From Ustulina deusta (lineage: Eukaryota > Ascomycota > Sordariomycetes > Xylariales > Xylariaceae), in contig JAJNNX010000108.1 of assembly GCA_023159155.1 (NCBI GenBank), positions 1 to 27,369 on the forward strand: a stretch of 27,369 nt of DNA. The letters run 5' to 3'. Position 1 is the first letter of the stretch. Each line of letters opens with the position of its first letter. The notes beneath the pieces are model-generated. The model had not been told where the DNA came from and searched no databases. It saw only the letters and a program-made list of their open reading frames with translations. The translations under genes were made by a program, and so were the position numbers. Below are positions 1 to 9,631 of the stretch, in pieces.

Positions 1-960
1 TTGTTTAGGTTTAGAAGGGTTATTTAATAGGACTAGTGTAATTCGGGTGCTATTTTTAAGCTTAATAATAAGGTTAGCTCTAGTTCGGCTTTTTATAAAA
101 TAGATAGCTTTTATTTTTTTAGAAACAAACGTTATTTTGTTAGTTTATTTATATTTTAGGATTTTGTTTATTTATTTTTTAGTTTTTTTAGTGCTTTATT
201 TTAAAATTTTTTTTATAGCTAGTACTATTATATTATTAGTATAGCTTTATTTACTTAGGTCTTTTTTTACTAGTTTATATAAATATAATATATAAAGTAT
301 TAATAATATTAGAAAGTTTTATAGTATACTATAGTTAGTTATTTTTAGTATTATTACTATATTTTTTAGATATATAATAATTATTTGTTTTATTAAAAAG
401 TTTTTTATAATTTTTATAACTAAAGCAAGCTAGCCCTGTTTTATTATTTTGGTTATAAGTTTGTTTTTTAGCAAAATATTAAATACTTTTTATATATTTA
501 GTATAATTAGTATAGCTATTATCCTATTTATTAAAGCAAACTTAATATTATATATTAAGCTAGCTATTAGGTCTATTGCTAATTTTTTAAATATTGCTTT
601 AGCGTATTATAGGTTTATTAGACTTGTTTAAAAAGCTATTTAGATTATTTGTTATATAATAAGTTTTTTAAAGCTTTTGCTTATATAAAAGTAAAGCGAT
701 TAGCCTTTAGGATTTATATAATATAAAATTAGTTTTGTTTGCTTTTAGGAATAGGATTATACTAGCTTTTTTTTAGATTTTTAGGAAAATACTATATTTA
801 AAGCATTTTTTTAGTAAGTTTTAATAATATTTTTTTTTATAAGTTATACTATAATAAAGTATTTATTATTATTAAGTTCTTTTTTAGTAATATTAATATT
901 ATTTTAGTAGTATATTTTTAAGCTTTTTTTATAGTTATTCTATAGCTCTAAAAAAAGTAT

Positions 961-2183
961 GCTTAATTTTTAGGTTTTAGGAGTTCGACTATTAGTAGGT
1001 TATTTTTTAAGTTAAATTTTTTTAGAATGCTTTAGGTAAAATATTTGGCTTTTTTTTTTTGTTTTGATTATTATTTTATTTTTATTTATAAATAGCAGTA
1101 AAATAATTATACTTTTTTGTTTATATTAATTTACTACTTTTAGCAGCTCTTTGTCTAACTTTGTATTATTAATTCGGTTTTTTTAATATTTTTTTTTTGC
1201 TTTTTTAATTATAATAAATAGTTCTTGCTAGGTAGCTTTTGTGTTTTTAGTATTAAGTAACTTTTTAAAGTTAGCTTATACTTTTACGTATTTTATTATT
1301 TATTATAGTACTACTTTTTTTTATTTTTGTTTTTTTGTTTTAATAATTTTTATGCATACTAATATTAAAGTTATTAATACTTTTATAGCTTTTTTTATCT
1401 ACTTTATACTAATAGCTTTTTTATATTTAATAGTATGTTAGCTTTTATGCTAATTAAGTTCTTTAGCTATACTAGTTTTTTGTTTTTAATAAGAACTTTT
1501 ACTGCTTTTTTTAGAAGGTATGCCAGGTTTTTTAAAATAGTATTATTTATAATAGCTTGTAGTCTAATAAAGTTTTTAGTTTTTTAGCTATTTAATTTTT
1601 AATAAAAAGTATGTTTAAAAATAGTATATTTATAATATGTTTTGCTTAATATATTAGCTTTTCTAGTATGTTTATAAAGTTTATTCCTATTTTAGCCGAT
1701 TAGTCTGCAACTTTTTGTTTTTTATAGAATACTATAGCTCTTAGTTCTTAGTCCAGATATTTAACGTTTAGGTTTTTTATTGCTAGGCAGTTTTTTAGTA
1801 GTTCTAATATAATAATATATTTTATTACTATATTTATATTTAGAGCTTTATAGTATACTAGTAGTTTATAACTATTAATATTAAGCTATATTATGTTTTA
1901 TAATAAATTAGGGCTTTTATTTTTATTTTTAGTCTTTTTTATATTTTTATATATATTATAACTTTAGGCTTATTAGTTTTTTAGATATTTTAGGTATTTA
2001 TTGGCCTAAAATTCTAGTATTTTTAGTATATTTATATTTTTTTTGTTTTTTTTTTTATAATTTATAGTTTTATAACTATTATTATATTATATTTTTGTTT
2101 TAGTATTTTTATAAAAATACTAATAATTATTTGTTTTATATTTTATATTATAAGCTGTTACTTATTATTCTAGGGGCCTAAAA
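961..2183. repeat. Tandem direct repeat, copy 1 (about 1223 bp)
   Basis: Copy 1 begins at GCTTAATTTTTAGG (961) and ends at TAGGGGCCTAAA (about 2183), where copy 2 starts immediately. The two copies are collinear. The segments at 1241-1441 and 2464-2664 encode an identical 66-residue translation. Differences elsewhere are one- or two-base length changes in T or TA runs, concentrated in the distal half. The unit lies inside the LINE relic, over its presumed endonuclease half. Confidence 0.95.
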
Positions 2184-3400
2184 GCTTAATTTTTTAGGTT
2201 TTAGGAGTTCGACTATTAGTAGGTTATTTTTTAAGTTAAATTTTTTTAGAATGCTTTAGGTAAAATATTTGGCTTTTTTTTTTTGTTTTGATTATTATTT
2301 TATTTTTATTTATAAATAGCAGTAAAATAATTATACTTTTTTGTTTATATTAATTTACTACTTTTAGCAGCTCTTTGTCTAACTTTGTATTATTAATTCG
2401 GTTTTTTAATATTTTTTTTTTGCTTTTTTAATTATAATAAATAGTTCTTGCTAGGTAGCTTTTGTGTTTTTAGTATTAAGTAACTTTTTAAAGTTAGCTT
2501 ATACTTTTACGTATTTTATTATTTATTATAGTACTACTTTTTTTTATTTTTGTTTTTTTGTTTTAATAATTTTTATGCATACTAATATTAAAGTTATTAA
2601 TACTTTTATAGCTTTTTTTATCTACTTTATACTAATAGCTTTTTTATATTTAATAGTATGTTAGCTTTTATGCTAATTAAGTTCTTTAGCTATACTAGTT
2701 TTTTGTTTTTAATAAGAACTTTTACTGCTTTTTTAGAAGGTATGCCAGGTTTTTTAAAATAGTATTATTTATAATAGCTTGTAGTCTAATAAAGTTTTTA
2801 GTTTTTTAGCTATTTAATTTTTAATAAAAAGTATGTTTAAAAATAGTATATTTATAATATGTTTTGCTTAATATATTAGCTTTTCTAGTATGTTTATAAA
2901 GTTTATTCCTATTTTAGCCGATTAGTCTGCAACTTTTTTGTTTTTTATAGAATACTATAGCTCTTAGTTCTTAGTCCAGATATTTAACGTTTAGGTTTTT
3001 TATTGCTAGGCAGTTTTTTAGTAGTTCTATATATAATATATTTTATTACTATATTTATATTTAGAGCTTTATAGTATACTAGTAGTTTATAACTATTAAT
3101 ATTAAGCTATATTATGTTTTTATAATAAATTAGGGCTTTTATTTTTATTTTTAGTCTTTTTTATATTTTTATATATTATAACTTTAGGCTTATTAGTTTT
3201 TTAGATATTTTAGGTATTTATTGGCCTAAAATTCTAGTATTTTTAGTATATTTATATTTTTTGTTTTTTTTTATTAATTTATAGTTTTATAACTATTATT
3301 ATATTTATATTTTTGTTTTAGTATTTTTATAAAAATACTAAATAATTATTGTTTTATATTTTATATTATAAGCTGTTATACTTATTATTCTAGGGGCCTA
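2184..3400. repeat. Tandem direct repeat, copy 2 (about 1217 bp)
   Basis: Second copy of the 961-2183 unit, from GCTTAATTTTTTAGG at 2184 to TAGGGGCCTA at 3400. On the minus strand this copy keeps a longer open frame at its right end than copy 1. For example, AAGTATAACAGC here reads AAGTAACAGC in copy 1, a two-base loss that shifts the frame. The flanks differ, so this is a clean head-to-tail duplication rather than an inverted or dispersed pair. Confidence 0.95.
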
Positions 3401-5390
3401 AGCTAAGGTTTTTTTTTAGTATTATTTAGTTATATTTTTGTTTTATTATTTGTTTGGTTATTTCCTAGTTTAGTAAGTTCGCTAAGTTAATTTTTTAGCT
3501 TTTTAGTTTTTTTTAAAGGTTTTTTAATATTTTAGCAAGTTATATAGTACTAGTTTATACTACTTTTATTAGTTCTTATATTTTTAAAAAAAGAACTAGT
3601 GTTATATAAAAAAAAGTTACTAGACCTATAGCAGTAATTTTGTTTTTTATTTTATTATTTTTTATTTTACTAAATATTATATCTAAAAATAAAATTATTA
3701 TAGTTATTGTTTTAGCGCTTGATTTTTTTTATAGTTGTTCTATAAGTATTAGTAAAGCTTTTTTTTTATTGCTATTATTTTATTATTTTAGTTTTCCTAT
3801 TACTACTGCTTTTTTTTTTATAGCTATAATTATTAATAAAAAGTTTTTATTGTTATATTTTTTATTTTTTGCTTGTTTTATAGCTTTTATTTTAGCTTAT
3901 AATAAAAAGATTATTATACTGTTTATTTTTCTAAGCTTTAATAAGCAATTATTATAGTTTACTAGATAAAAGCTATAATAGTTTATATATTTTAGTAATA
4001 ATATATACTTCCTATTATTTATAGGGTTATAAAAGTTAATTTATATATTATAGTTTTTATATAGAGGTTTTTTATTATAGAACTTCGCTATATAATATTT
4101 TTAGTATTTTAAGTTATAACAAATAATATAGTTTTGTTTTTTTTTTTATAAAATAGCTTACTAGCTAAAAATAGCCTAAATTTCTATATAAGCTTTTTAA
4201 AAACTACTACTTAAATTACCTTTTTTATTTATAAATTAATATTTTTATATAATATATATATATTAACTAAAGTAGTTCTTATTTATATTTTAATTTTTAT
4301 AGCTACTATTTTTTAAGTAATATTTATTAAAATATTTATAAAGTAGTCTGTTATAAATAAAAATATTTTTAAAACTATATAAACTATTTATTTTTTTAAT
4401 AGCTTTATTATATTAATATATAAGGTCCGTTTAATAATATTTATGTTTTATTTTTTAAATAGTTTATTTTTTATTATAAAGTTAGTAGTTTTAATTGCCT
4501 ACCTAGTTTTAATAAGTTAAATGTTTTGTATTATTTTAACAAATAGCTATAAATTTTTAAGCAGTACTATTTTAGCTACGTAAGCTATTACCTAGCAAGA
4601 TTTTGTTGCTTTATTACTTAGGCGGACTAAAACATAAGTATTTTTGCAAGCTTTTTAGGGGGGTGCTATTATACTAGCACTATAAGCAATATATATACTA
4701 GTTAATATTAAAAGTACTATTTTTTAGGTTAGTCTAATAAGAAGTTTAATGCTCTGTTTAGCTATTTTTATATATAAAAATACTAATATTTAAAATATTA
4801 ATTGTTTTAATGTTTTAGTTCGTGCTTATATATTAGCTAAGCATAAAAATGCTATAATATTACCCCTAAATTATATATATATTAATATATTAAAGTATTG
4901 CTTTAGGATTTTTATATATTCCTAGGCTATTTATTTATAACTAGTATAAATATTTTTTTTAAAAAATCAAACAAAATTATTTAGTACTATTACTAATATT
5001 ATTATAACTTTTTATAAATTTTATTTTTATAATTGATCTAAACGTATTGCTTAGTTATTATATTTTAAAATAAAAAATCAAAGTTGTAGTTATTCTTTCT
5101 AGCTATTTTAAGCTTTAAAAGTAAATTTATTGCTTAAATTTTAGTTTGTTTAGCTTATTATAAGTTAATTCTTAATAATATATCTATAACTGTTGCTTTT
5201 ATATATATGTTTTCAAATATTATAGCTAGGCGTAACAGTATTACTAGGTTTTATATTAGTAAGGTTTTTTAGCCAGGGCTAAATATTATTACTAATTAGA
5301 CTTTTGGTATTTTGTAGAGATTAGCTAAAATTTAGCGCTATTAGTGTTTTTGGTATGTTGTCCGTAATGCTACTAATAGTAGCTTGCGCA
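3401..5390. other. AT-rich RIP DNA without recognisable gene
   Basis: Up to about 4140 this is the upstream part of the minus-strand LINE reading. Beyond that, all frames are dense in TAA and TAG and the A/T strand skew disappears, so a different or oppositely RIP-mutated element is likely. Short G+C islands occur, such as GGCGGACTAAAAC near 4621 and GGGGGGTGC near 4659, but I see no protein motif. The last 200 bases (5190-5390) are less degraded and end in a small stem. Confidence 0.6.
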
Positions 5391-5394
5391 CGGA
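5361..5394. repeat. Nested inverted repeat at the edge of the RIP block
   Basis: GCTACTAATAGTAGC (5369-5383) is a perfect 7-bp inverted repeat around one base. It is flanked by TCCGT (5361-5365) and ACGGA (5390-5394), which are also complementary. It sits exactly where composition returns to normal, so it may be a terminal structure of the transposon. I could not find a matching partner at the other end of the block, so this remains inference. Confidence 0.45.
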
Positions 5395-5419
5395 TAATAA
5401 ATAGAAGGAAAGGTGTTAG

Positions 5420-5764
5420 CCACTACATAGGGAGTTAGGTTTACAACTTATCATTATGTAGCAAGATCAAGGGATTGGCGACCTTTCTGATGGCTTCCTG
5501 CTTCTCTATCATTATTCCCGAGGCTTGGTGTCCGAACCAGTTGCTTACATGCAGCGGAAGCTTCTTCGGATGAAGAATCGCTGGGATGCTTCAACGGAAG
5601 TCCTTTAGATGGAATTCTACTTTCCTTCCAATATTTCCCAACGCTTAGCCATTCCTCCTCAACGTTCTGCTAATTTTTCTCAATTCCGCGGAACCTCTGC
5701 TGACAAACCCATGCGGTCCACATTCTCTGCATATCGCAGAGAAGTGGCCAATAGGGACAATTGA
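5420..5764 (+). pseudogene. Degraded gene fragment next to RIP block, two in-frame TAG codons
   Basis: Normal-composition DNA right of the RIP edge holds a 114-codon frame starting at CCA 5420 and ending at TGA 5762-5764. It has two internal TAG codons, at 5459-5461 and 5606-5608. The readable parts look like protein rather than noise, for example GIGDLSDGFLLLYHYSRGL, then AYMQRKLLRMKNRWDAS after it, and later a Ser/Arg-rich end. Both internal stops could come from CAG or TGG by the CpA-to-TpA change seen next door. There is no start codon; the 5' part would lie inside the RIP block. I do not recognise the family. It could also be a non-coding frame that is open by chance, but the codon make-up argues for a broken gene. 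Confidence 0.45.
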
Positions 5765-6265
5765 AGGTGATGCAAGTGGAGGTAATAACCAAATCGGGAG
5801 TACACGCATTCCAAAAGCAACCATTTCATCGTGAAGCATCGCATTCTGATAGGCCATAATATTATGTATATGGGAATTTGCAAAGAAAAGGGTGGTGCAC
5901 GAACGTTGCCTCGTTTGTCGGAGAGCTGCTTATTCAGAAGCTGAGTTAAACAAATGCCTCCGCTGAGATTCCGAAGACTTGATTAGATAATATGATAGGA
6001 GAAATGTCTATTCGCGTAGAAATCTGTTCTATTGATTTAAAATCCATCCGATACAAGAGATATACATACACGCATATATAAAGTCTCCATCCTTTGTTAT
6101 AGTTCACCTACCACATGCCTAGGCGATCTAAGCAGACTGGAGATATACGTAAATACGGCAAACAGAGTTGTTAGCATTAAAGCCAACGCCTATTTCCTCA
6201 CTCTTCAGGTATGATACGAATCATTACTTCCCAGCGGAATAGCTAACGTGGTATTTGAAGACTAG
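5765..6265. other. Intergenic DNA upstream of the MFS gene
   Basis: About 500 bp of normal-composition DNA with no supported ORF; minus-strand ORFs here (5645-5883) are antisense to the gene fragment and have no domain character. It should contain the promoter and 5' leader of the MFS gene. I see no clear TATA box. ATACATACACGCATATATA at 6063-6081 is the only AT-rich candidate. Confidence 0.5.
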
Positions 6266-7945
6266 ATGTTCAAGTCAACCCCCAACCGTTCCCCAGCGGT
6301 CATGGAGCAACGCGAAATACTGAACACTACAGAAAGGCCAATCGAGGTTACTCGTGATCCTGAGAAGGCCACTTCTGTCACAGAGAACAACAGCCAAAAA
6401 TCAGACACCAAGCAGAGAGAAATTCATGGAGTTCGTTGGTTCTTTGTCTGTGCCTCTCTCTATATCACCTGCTTCCTGTACGGCCTCGATACAACCATTG
6501 CAGCAGCGGTCCAGGGCGACATAATTAAGACTTTCGGCCACATTGAACAGCTGGCTTGGATCGGTGCTGGATTCCCACTGGGTTCGGTAACTGTGGTATT
6601 CTTGATGGGTTATTTGTACAACGCCTTCGATATGAAATGGATGTTCGTCATAACTGTGGCACTCTTCGACATCGGTTCGGCGCTATGTGGTGCGGCTCCC
6701 AATATGGCTGCCTTGATTGTTGGCCGTGTCATTGCTGGAGCCGGAGGCACCGGCATCTATCTTGGTTCGCTGAACTTCTTGACGGCCCTGACGGCCCCGG
6801 ACGAACGTGGCCTCTACACGACCCTGATCGGCTTCTTTTGGGGAGTTGGTGCCGTCCTAGGCCCTGTTGTTGGCGGCGCATTTTCCGTTTCTCCAGCAAC
6901 TTGGCGCTGGGCGTTTTATTTCAACCTTGTCGTAGGCGCAGCCTCAGCACCAGCCTACATCTTTAGTCTCCCGGCGATTTATCCTATGCCGGGTGTCAGC
7001 GTTAGAGAACGCCTTGCCGGTATTGATATTATAGGGTTCGTTCTCGGTGCCGGGGTATGGGTTTCTTTCCTCTTGGCGCTTACTATGGCGGGTGGACAAT
7101 GGCCGTGGGACGACGGCCGTACCATCGCGACGTTTGTGGTTTTTGGTGCGGTACTAGCTTTGTATAGTTCACAGCAGTACTTCGCCCTTTTCACTACTCC
7201 TACTAAGCGCGCGTTTCCAACCCACCTCCTAAGTGAGCGTACACAGATATTACTATACGTCGCGACTTCGGCTTTCATATCAGCACTCTTCGTCTCGATA
7301 TTTTATATTCCCCTCTACTTCGAGTTTGTGAAGAACGACAGCAGTCTGACAGCCGCAATACGCCTGCTACCTTTTGTTGTTGTGGCTGCGACCACGAGTG
7401 TAGTTTCGGGGCATTTTGTGGGCCGTATCAGAGTCTATCTCCTTCTTTTTCTCGTATCCGCCTTGACTTTGGTTGTCGGCGGTAGCTTGCTGGTGATTCA
7501 TCTCGATTCCCATACCCATACAAGCGTTATTTACGGGTTGACAGTTGTGGTCGCTTTTGGCTGCGGACTTTCGATGCAAAAGGGCTACTCCATCGCTCCG
7601 CTGACTACGGATCCAATGAATGCGGGTTCTGCACTCAGCCTCCAGAACGTGGCAGAAGTTGGCGGCCAAGTCATTGCGCTCGGCATCTCCGGACAGATTT
7701 TCCACTCCGTAGCTACCAAAAACCTCGCAGAGGCGCTAGCAGGCCATGGATTTTCGGAAACGGACATCATGGTCGTGCTGGCGGGTGCGCAAAGTTCTCT
7801 CTTCTCTCAGCTGGACGAGAATTTGCGTGATGCCGCAGTTTCGGCTATCACCAAGTCGTTACAATTGACGTTCACTCTTGTGCCGATTGCCGGTGGCGTC
7901 ATGCTGTTCGCTGCGCTGTGTATGAGATGGGAGAAGCTTTACTAA
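6266..7945 (+). CDS. MFS transporter, DHA2 (14-TM) drug:H+ antiporter type
   Basis: This is a complete, intronless 559-residue integral membrane protein of the major facilitator superfamily. It starts with a polar, cytoplasmic N-tail of about 55 residues. TM1 follows with the LDTTIAAAVQ signature (74-83, motif D1 of drug antiporters). A degenerate motif A is at 115-125 (GYLYNAFDMKW), GRVIAGAGGTG at 153-163, and antiporter motif C GVGAVLGPVVGG at 193-204. WRWAFYFNL (213-221) is the usual segment after TM6. The hydrophobicity pattern and length fit 14 spans of the DHA2/toxin-efflux group. The substrate cannot be told from sequence. I chose the first ATG (6266); a second in-frame ATG at 6302 would drop 12 residues. 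The gene stands alone, about 0.5 kb from a degraded gene fragment and 0.9 kb from a RIP block, which may influence its expression. Confidence 0.93.
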   Translation: MFKSTPNRSPAVMEQREILNTTERPIEVTRDPEKATSVTENNSQKSDTKQREIHGVRWFFVCASLYITCFLYGLDTTIAAAVQGDIIKTFGHIEQLAWIGAGFPLGSVTVVFLMGYLYNAFDMKWMFVITVALFDIGSALCGAAPNMAALIVGRVIAGAGGTGIYLGSLNFLTALTAPDERGLYTTLIGFFWGVGAVLGPVVGGAFSVSPATWRWAFYFNLVVGAASAPAYIFSLPAIYPMPGVSVRERLAGIDIIGFVLGAGVWVSFLLALTMAGGQWPWDDGRTIATFVVFGAVLALYSSQQYFALFTTPTKRAFPTHLLSERTQILLYVATSAFISALFVSIFYIPLYFEFVKNDSSLTAAIRLLPFVVVAATTSVVSGHFVGRIRVYLLLFLVSALTLVVGGSLLVIHLDSHTHTSVIYGLTVVVAFGCGLSMQKGYSIAPLTTDPMNAGSALSLQNVAEVGGQVIALGISGQIFHSVATKNLAEALAGHGFSETDIMVVLAGAQSSLFSQLDENLRDAAVSAITKSLQLTFTLVPIAGGVMLFAALCMRWEKLY

Positions 7946-8727
7946 CTAACCACTCTATTTTCAGAAGGGTGGTCAGCCCATCCACCTTGGCATTGATTTG
8001 GCTTCGCTAAGCTGTTGAAGCTCTGAGCCACTCAAGGCACATCTACAATGATTGCCCACTGCGCAATAATAACTTATAGTTTTTATATGGCTGGAGATTT
8101 TCTGCATGAAGAATGATTAGCAGAAACGCTCACGTTAAAGTTGGAATAAGTAGAATGAAATGGGATGATAGTAGAAGATTAGAGGAGGGTGCATACAAAA
8201 TGCATGGCAAGATGGATTGGGTTAGTTTTTCTGAAATAGGCTAATTGTGTACCTTGCAATTCTAGCACTTATGATTGGCTAAAACCCCATTTGACAAGGA
8301 CCCAGAATGGCCACAAACTTAGCCACAGACAGTGGGCAGACCCTCCATTTACAATACAACATCTTGTTGGCCCTGCCAGCCACTTTCTCAGACCTGCGTA
8401 ACCAGCCATACAAACTGACTAATATACGCTCTCCTCTTCCACCACTTGCTCCCTCGGCTAGGAGGGGCCTTACAGCCTGCTGACATAATATGCTTACATA
8501 ATGAGACATGGTAGGGGCGTTGATACCCAAATAGGAACGTGGGATTTCCTAATTCGGACACCGTCTTGGCAGCGAAAAAAGGCGCGACACTCAGGGACCC
8601 TCGTTCCACTCCACTTTGTTCTGTTAAAAGGAGGGCATAGATTGGAATCCAGTGATCGCGGAGCCAAATTGCTATGACGCGGGTGTGGTGCTGATATTGC
8701 CCAACACTAGCCCGTGTTCAAAATCCG
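7946..8727. other. Intergenic DNA between convergent genes
   Basis: This stretch separates the 3' ends of the MFS gene (+) and the surface-protein gene (-). The minus-strand ORFs at 8279-8609 show no domain, membrane or codon signal and overlap in different frames, so I treat them as chance. No RNA gene or repeat was seen apart from the microsatellite just to the right. Confidence 0.6.
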
Positions 8728-8759
8728 CTAGGATCTGTGAGTAAAAATGGTGTTGTTCT

Positions 8760-8793
<34 letters not shown>

Positions 8794-9631
8794 GGGTTCC
8801 CTGGAGTCGAGCTCGTATACATTAGTTCGCGCGGCAGTCAGCTCTGATGGCTGTGATATGGAAAAGAGTTCGGCATACTTCCTTGCGGGTTTAAACCGAG
8901 ACCCGGTTGTATGCTGCTTGTTCCTACGCCATCTTCGCACCAGCCAGAAAAGGCCTGAAAGCAAGAGGACGGCGCCGAGGCCACTTGCCACTCCTATTCC
9001 TACAAACCCCCCGGCGGATATGCTTTCCGAATTCGGGACTGGGGAGGTAACGCTCGGGGCAGGGGTCGAAAGCGACGGGGTCCCTATGGGCACCGGGGTT
9101 GAAGTCGGCCGTGACGAGTCGGTCGTCGACCGATCTAGGATATCCGAGGAGTGAAAGGCCACTCTCACGGAATGGGCGTTGACCCCACCAACCACGACCG
9201 GCGTCGTAGTGGTTTCTCCGAGATTGTTGGTCCCGGTAAGAAAGTATGTCCGGGAAGCTTTGTCATTGAAGTTCCTGTTGCACGAGTAAGTGCCGCCGTC
9301 ACAGGTGAAATCGCTGGTAGGCAGAGAGGCAGTCAGAATCGATGCACGAAGGGGGGTTGAATTTTCGTATAGAGATCAAAACTTACCTTGGGCAGCACGC
9401 CCACACCGTTTCACTTGCATCCCTCCGCGACTGCGGGTCGATATCGCACGCCGACGTGTATCCAGATGGACAGATAGCAGGCGAGATGATAGTGCCCGGG
9501 TTTTGAGTTCCAGCCCAGCACTTTGAATCAGCTGGGTTACCGAGGACGGCGCCTGCGGGCGCCGTCGCATGGGCAGGAAGGAGCCATGTCTCTGTTAGAC
9601 AAGAGGTCGGGATGGATAATTCGGTCAGCAT
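8728..9631 (-). CDS. Single-pass membrane surface protein with Ser/Thr-rich stalk and poly-Asn cytoplasmic tail
   Basis: Two exons, 9631-9387 and 9313-8728, are joined by a 73-bp intron (donor GTAAGT at 9386, acceptor CAG ending at 9314, branch CTGAC). The phase is consistent and gives 276 residues. The N-terminal region has several Cys (C38, C54, C62, C79-C80, C86, C93) in a pattern common to small fungal secreted or wall-facing domains. A Ser/Thr/Pro-rich stalk, likely O-glycosylated, spans about 140-180. One membrane span with Gly/Ala/Leu lies at about 183-207, followed by VRRWRR as stop-transfer. The tail ends in YELDSREP then eleven Asn. The architecture suggests a plasma-membrane or wall sensor-like protein, function unknown. 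The start is uncertain: the first in-frame ATG (9631) gives only a weak signal peptide, and an unseen upstream exon is possible. Confidence 0.75.
8762..8794. repeat. (TTG)11 microsatellite inside coding sequence
   Basis: There are eleven perfect TTG units on the plus strand. On the minus strand they read AAC, giving eleven consecutive Asn in the cytoplasmic tail of the surface protein. Being in-frame trinucleotides, length changes would alter only the Asn run. Confidence 0.97.

Larger units (their letters stand above)
1..4140 (-). pseudogene. RIP-killed Tad-like LINE retrotransposon (ORF1 tail, endonuclease, reverse transcriptase), left end outside window
   Basis: Read on the minus strand, one frame runs from about 600 to 1 for 200 codons with seven stops, six TAA and one TAG and no TGA, as expected if CAA, CAG and TGG were RIP-mutated. 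Reverse-transcriptase motifs appear in the right order. Motif A is LIILNI*KVFN at 510-478. A palm helix like LKNKLITKIIKQG follows at 471-433. Motif B is SIL*NFLILLILY at 330-292 (proline and serine codons turned into Leu and Phe). Motif C is SYTNNIIVLAI at 246-214, with the two catalytic Asp codons turned into Asn. A thumb segment KAIYFIKSRTRA lies at 111-76. Upstream, a separate frame runs from about 4140 to 3150. It carries a knuckle-like KY-YIAKFYNKKPLY stretch near 4090-4060 (ORF1 end?) and then a SL*YKI segment near 3375-3360 that could open an endonuclease domain. RT identity is well supported by motif order; clade and the ORF1/endonuclease parts are inference. Confidence 0.8.
1..5390. 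repeat. RIP-mutated AT-rich transposon block
   Basis: The whole stretch is extremely A+T rich and CpA is almost absent. The remaining C sits mostly in CT, CG or CC contexts, while TA steps and TTTTA/TATA strings dominate. This is the classic footprint of repeat-induced point mutation (CpA to TpA) acting on transposon DNA in Pezizomycotina. From 1 to about 4000 the plus strand is strongly T-rich: 1261-1320 has 35 T against 15 A. Farther right it is balanced: 4321-4380 has 27 T and 28 A. Composition returns to normal within a few bases around 5385-5400. No intact gene lies here; the ORFs at 449-631, 1241-1441, 2464-2664 and 3640-3957 are hydrophobic low-complexity products of T-rich DNA. Apart from the LINE relic on the left, I cannot assign 4140-5390 to an element family. 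Confidence 0.9.

Noticed and set aside
1241..2664. Two identical 66-residue hydrophobic ORFs (1241-1441, 2464-2664) as a duplicated membrane-protein gene
   Set aside because: They are F/I/L/Y translations of T-rich RIP DNA, antisense to the LINE; identity only reflects the tandem repeat.
3640..3957. 105-residue ORF on the plus strand
   Set aside because: Low-complexity hydrophobic product of T-rich DNA; the minus strand carries the more protein-like reading here.
8747..9154. 135-residue plus ORF over the surface-protein gene
   Set aside because: Antisense to a two-exon gene with agreeing splice phase; its Leu run is just the (TTG) repeat.
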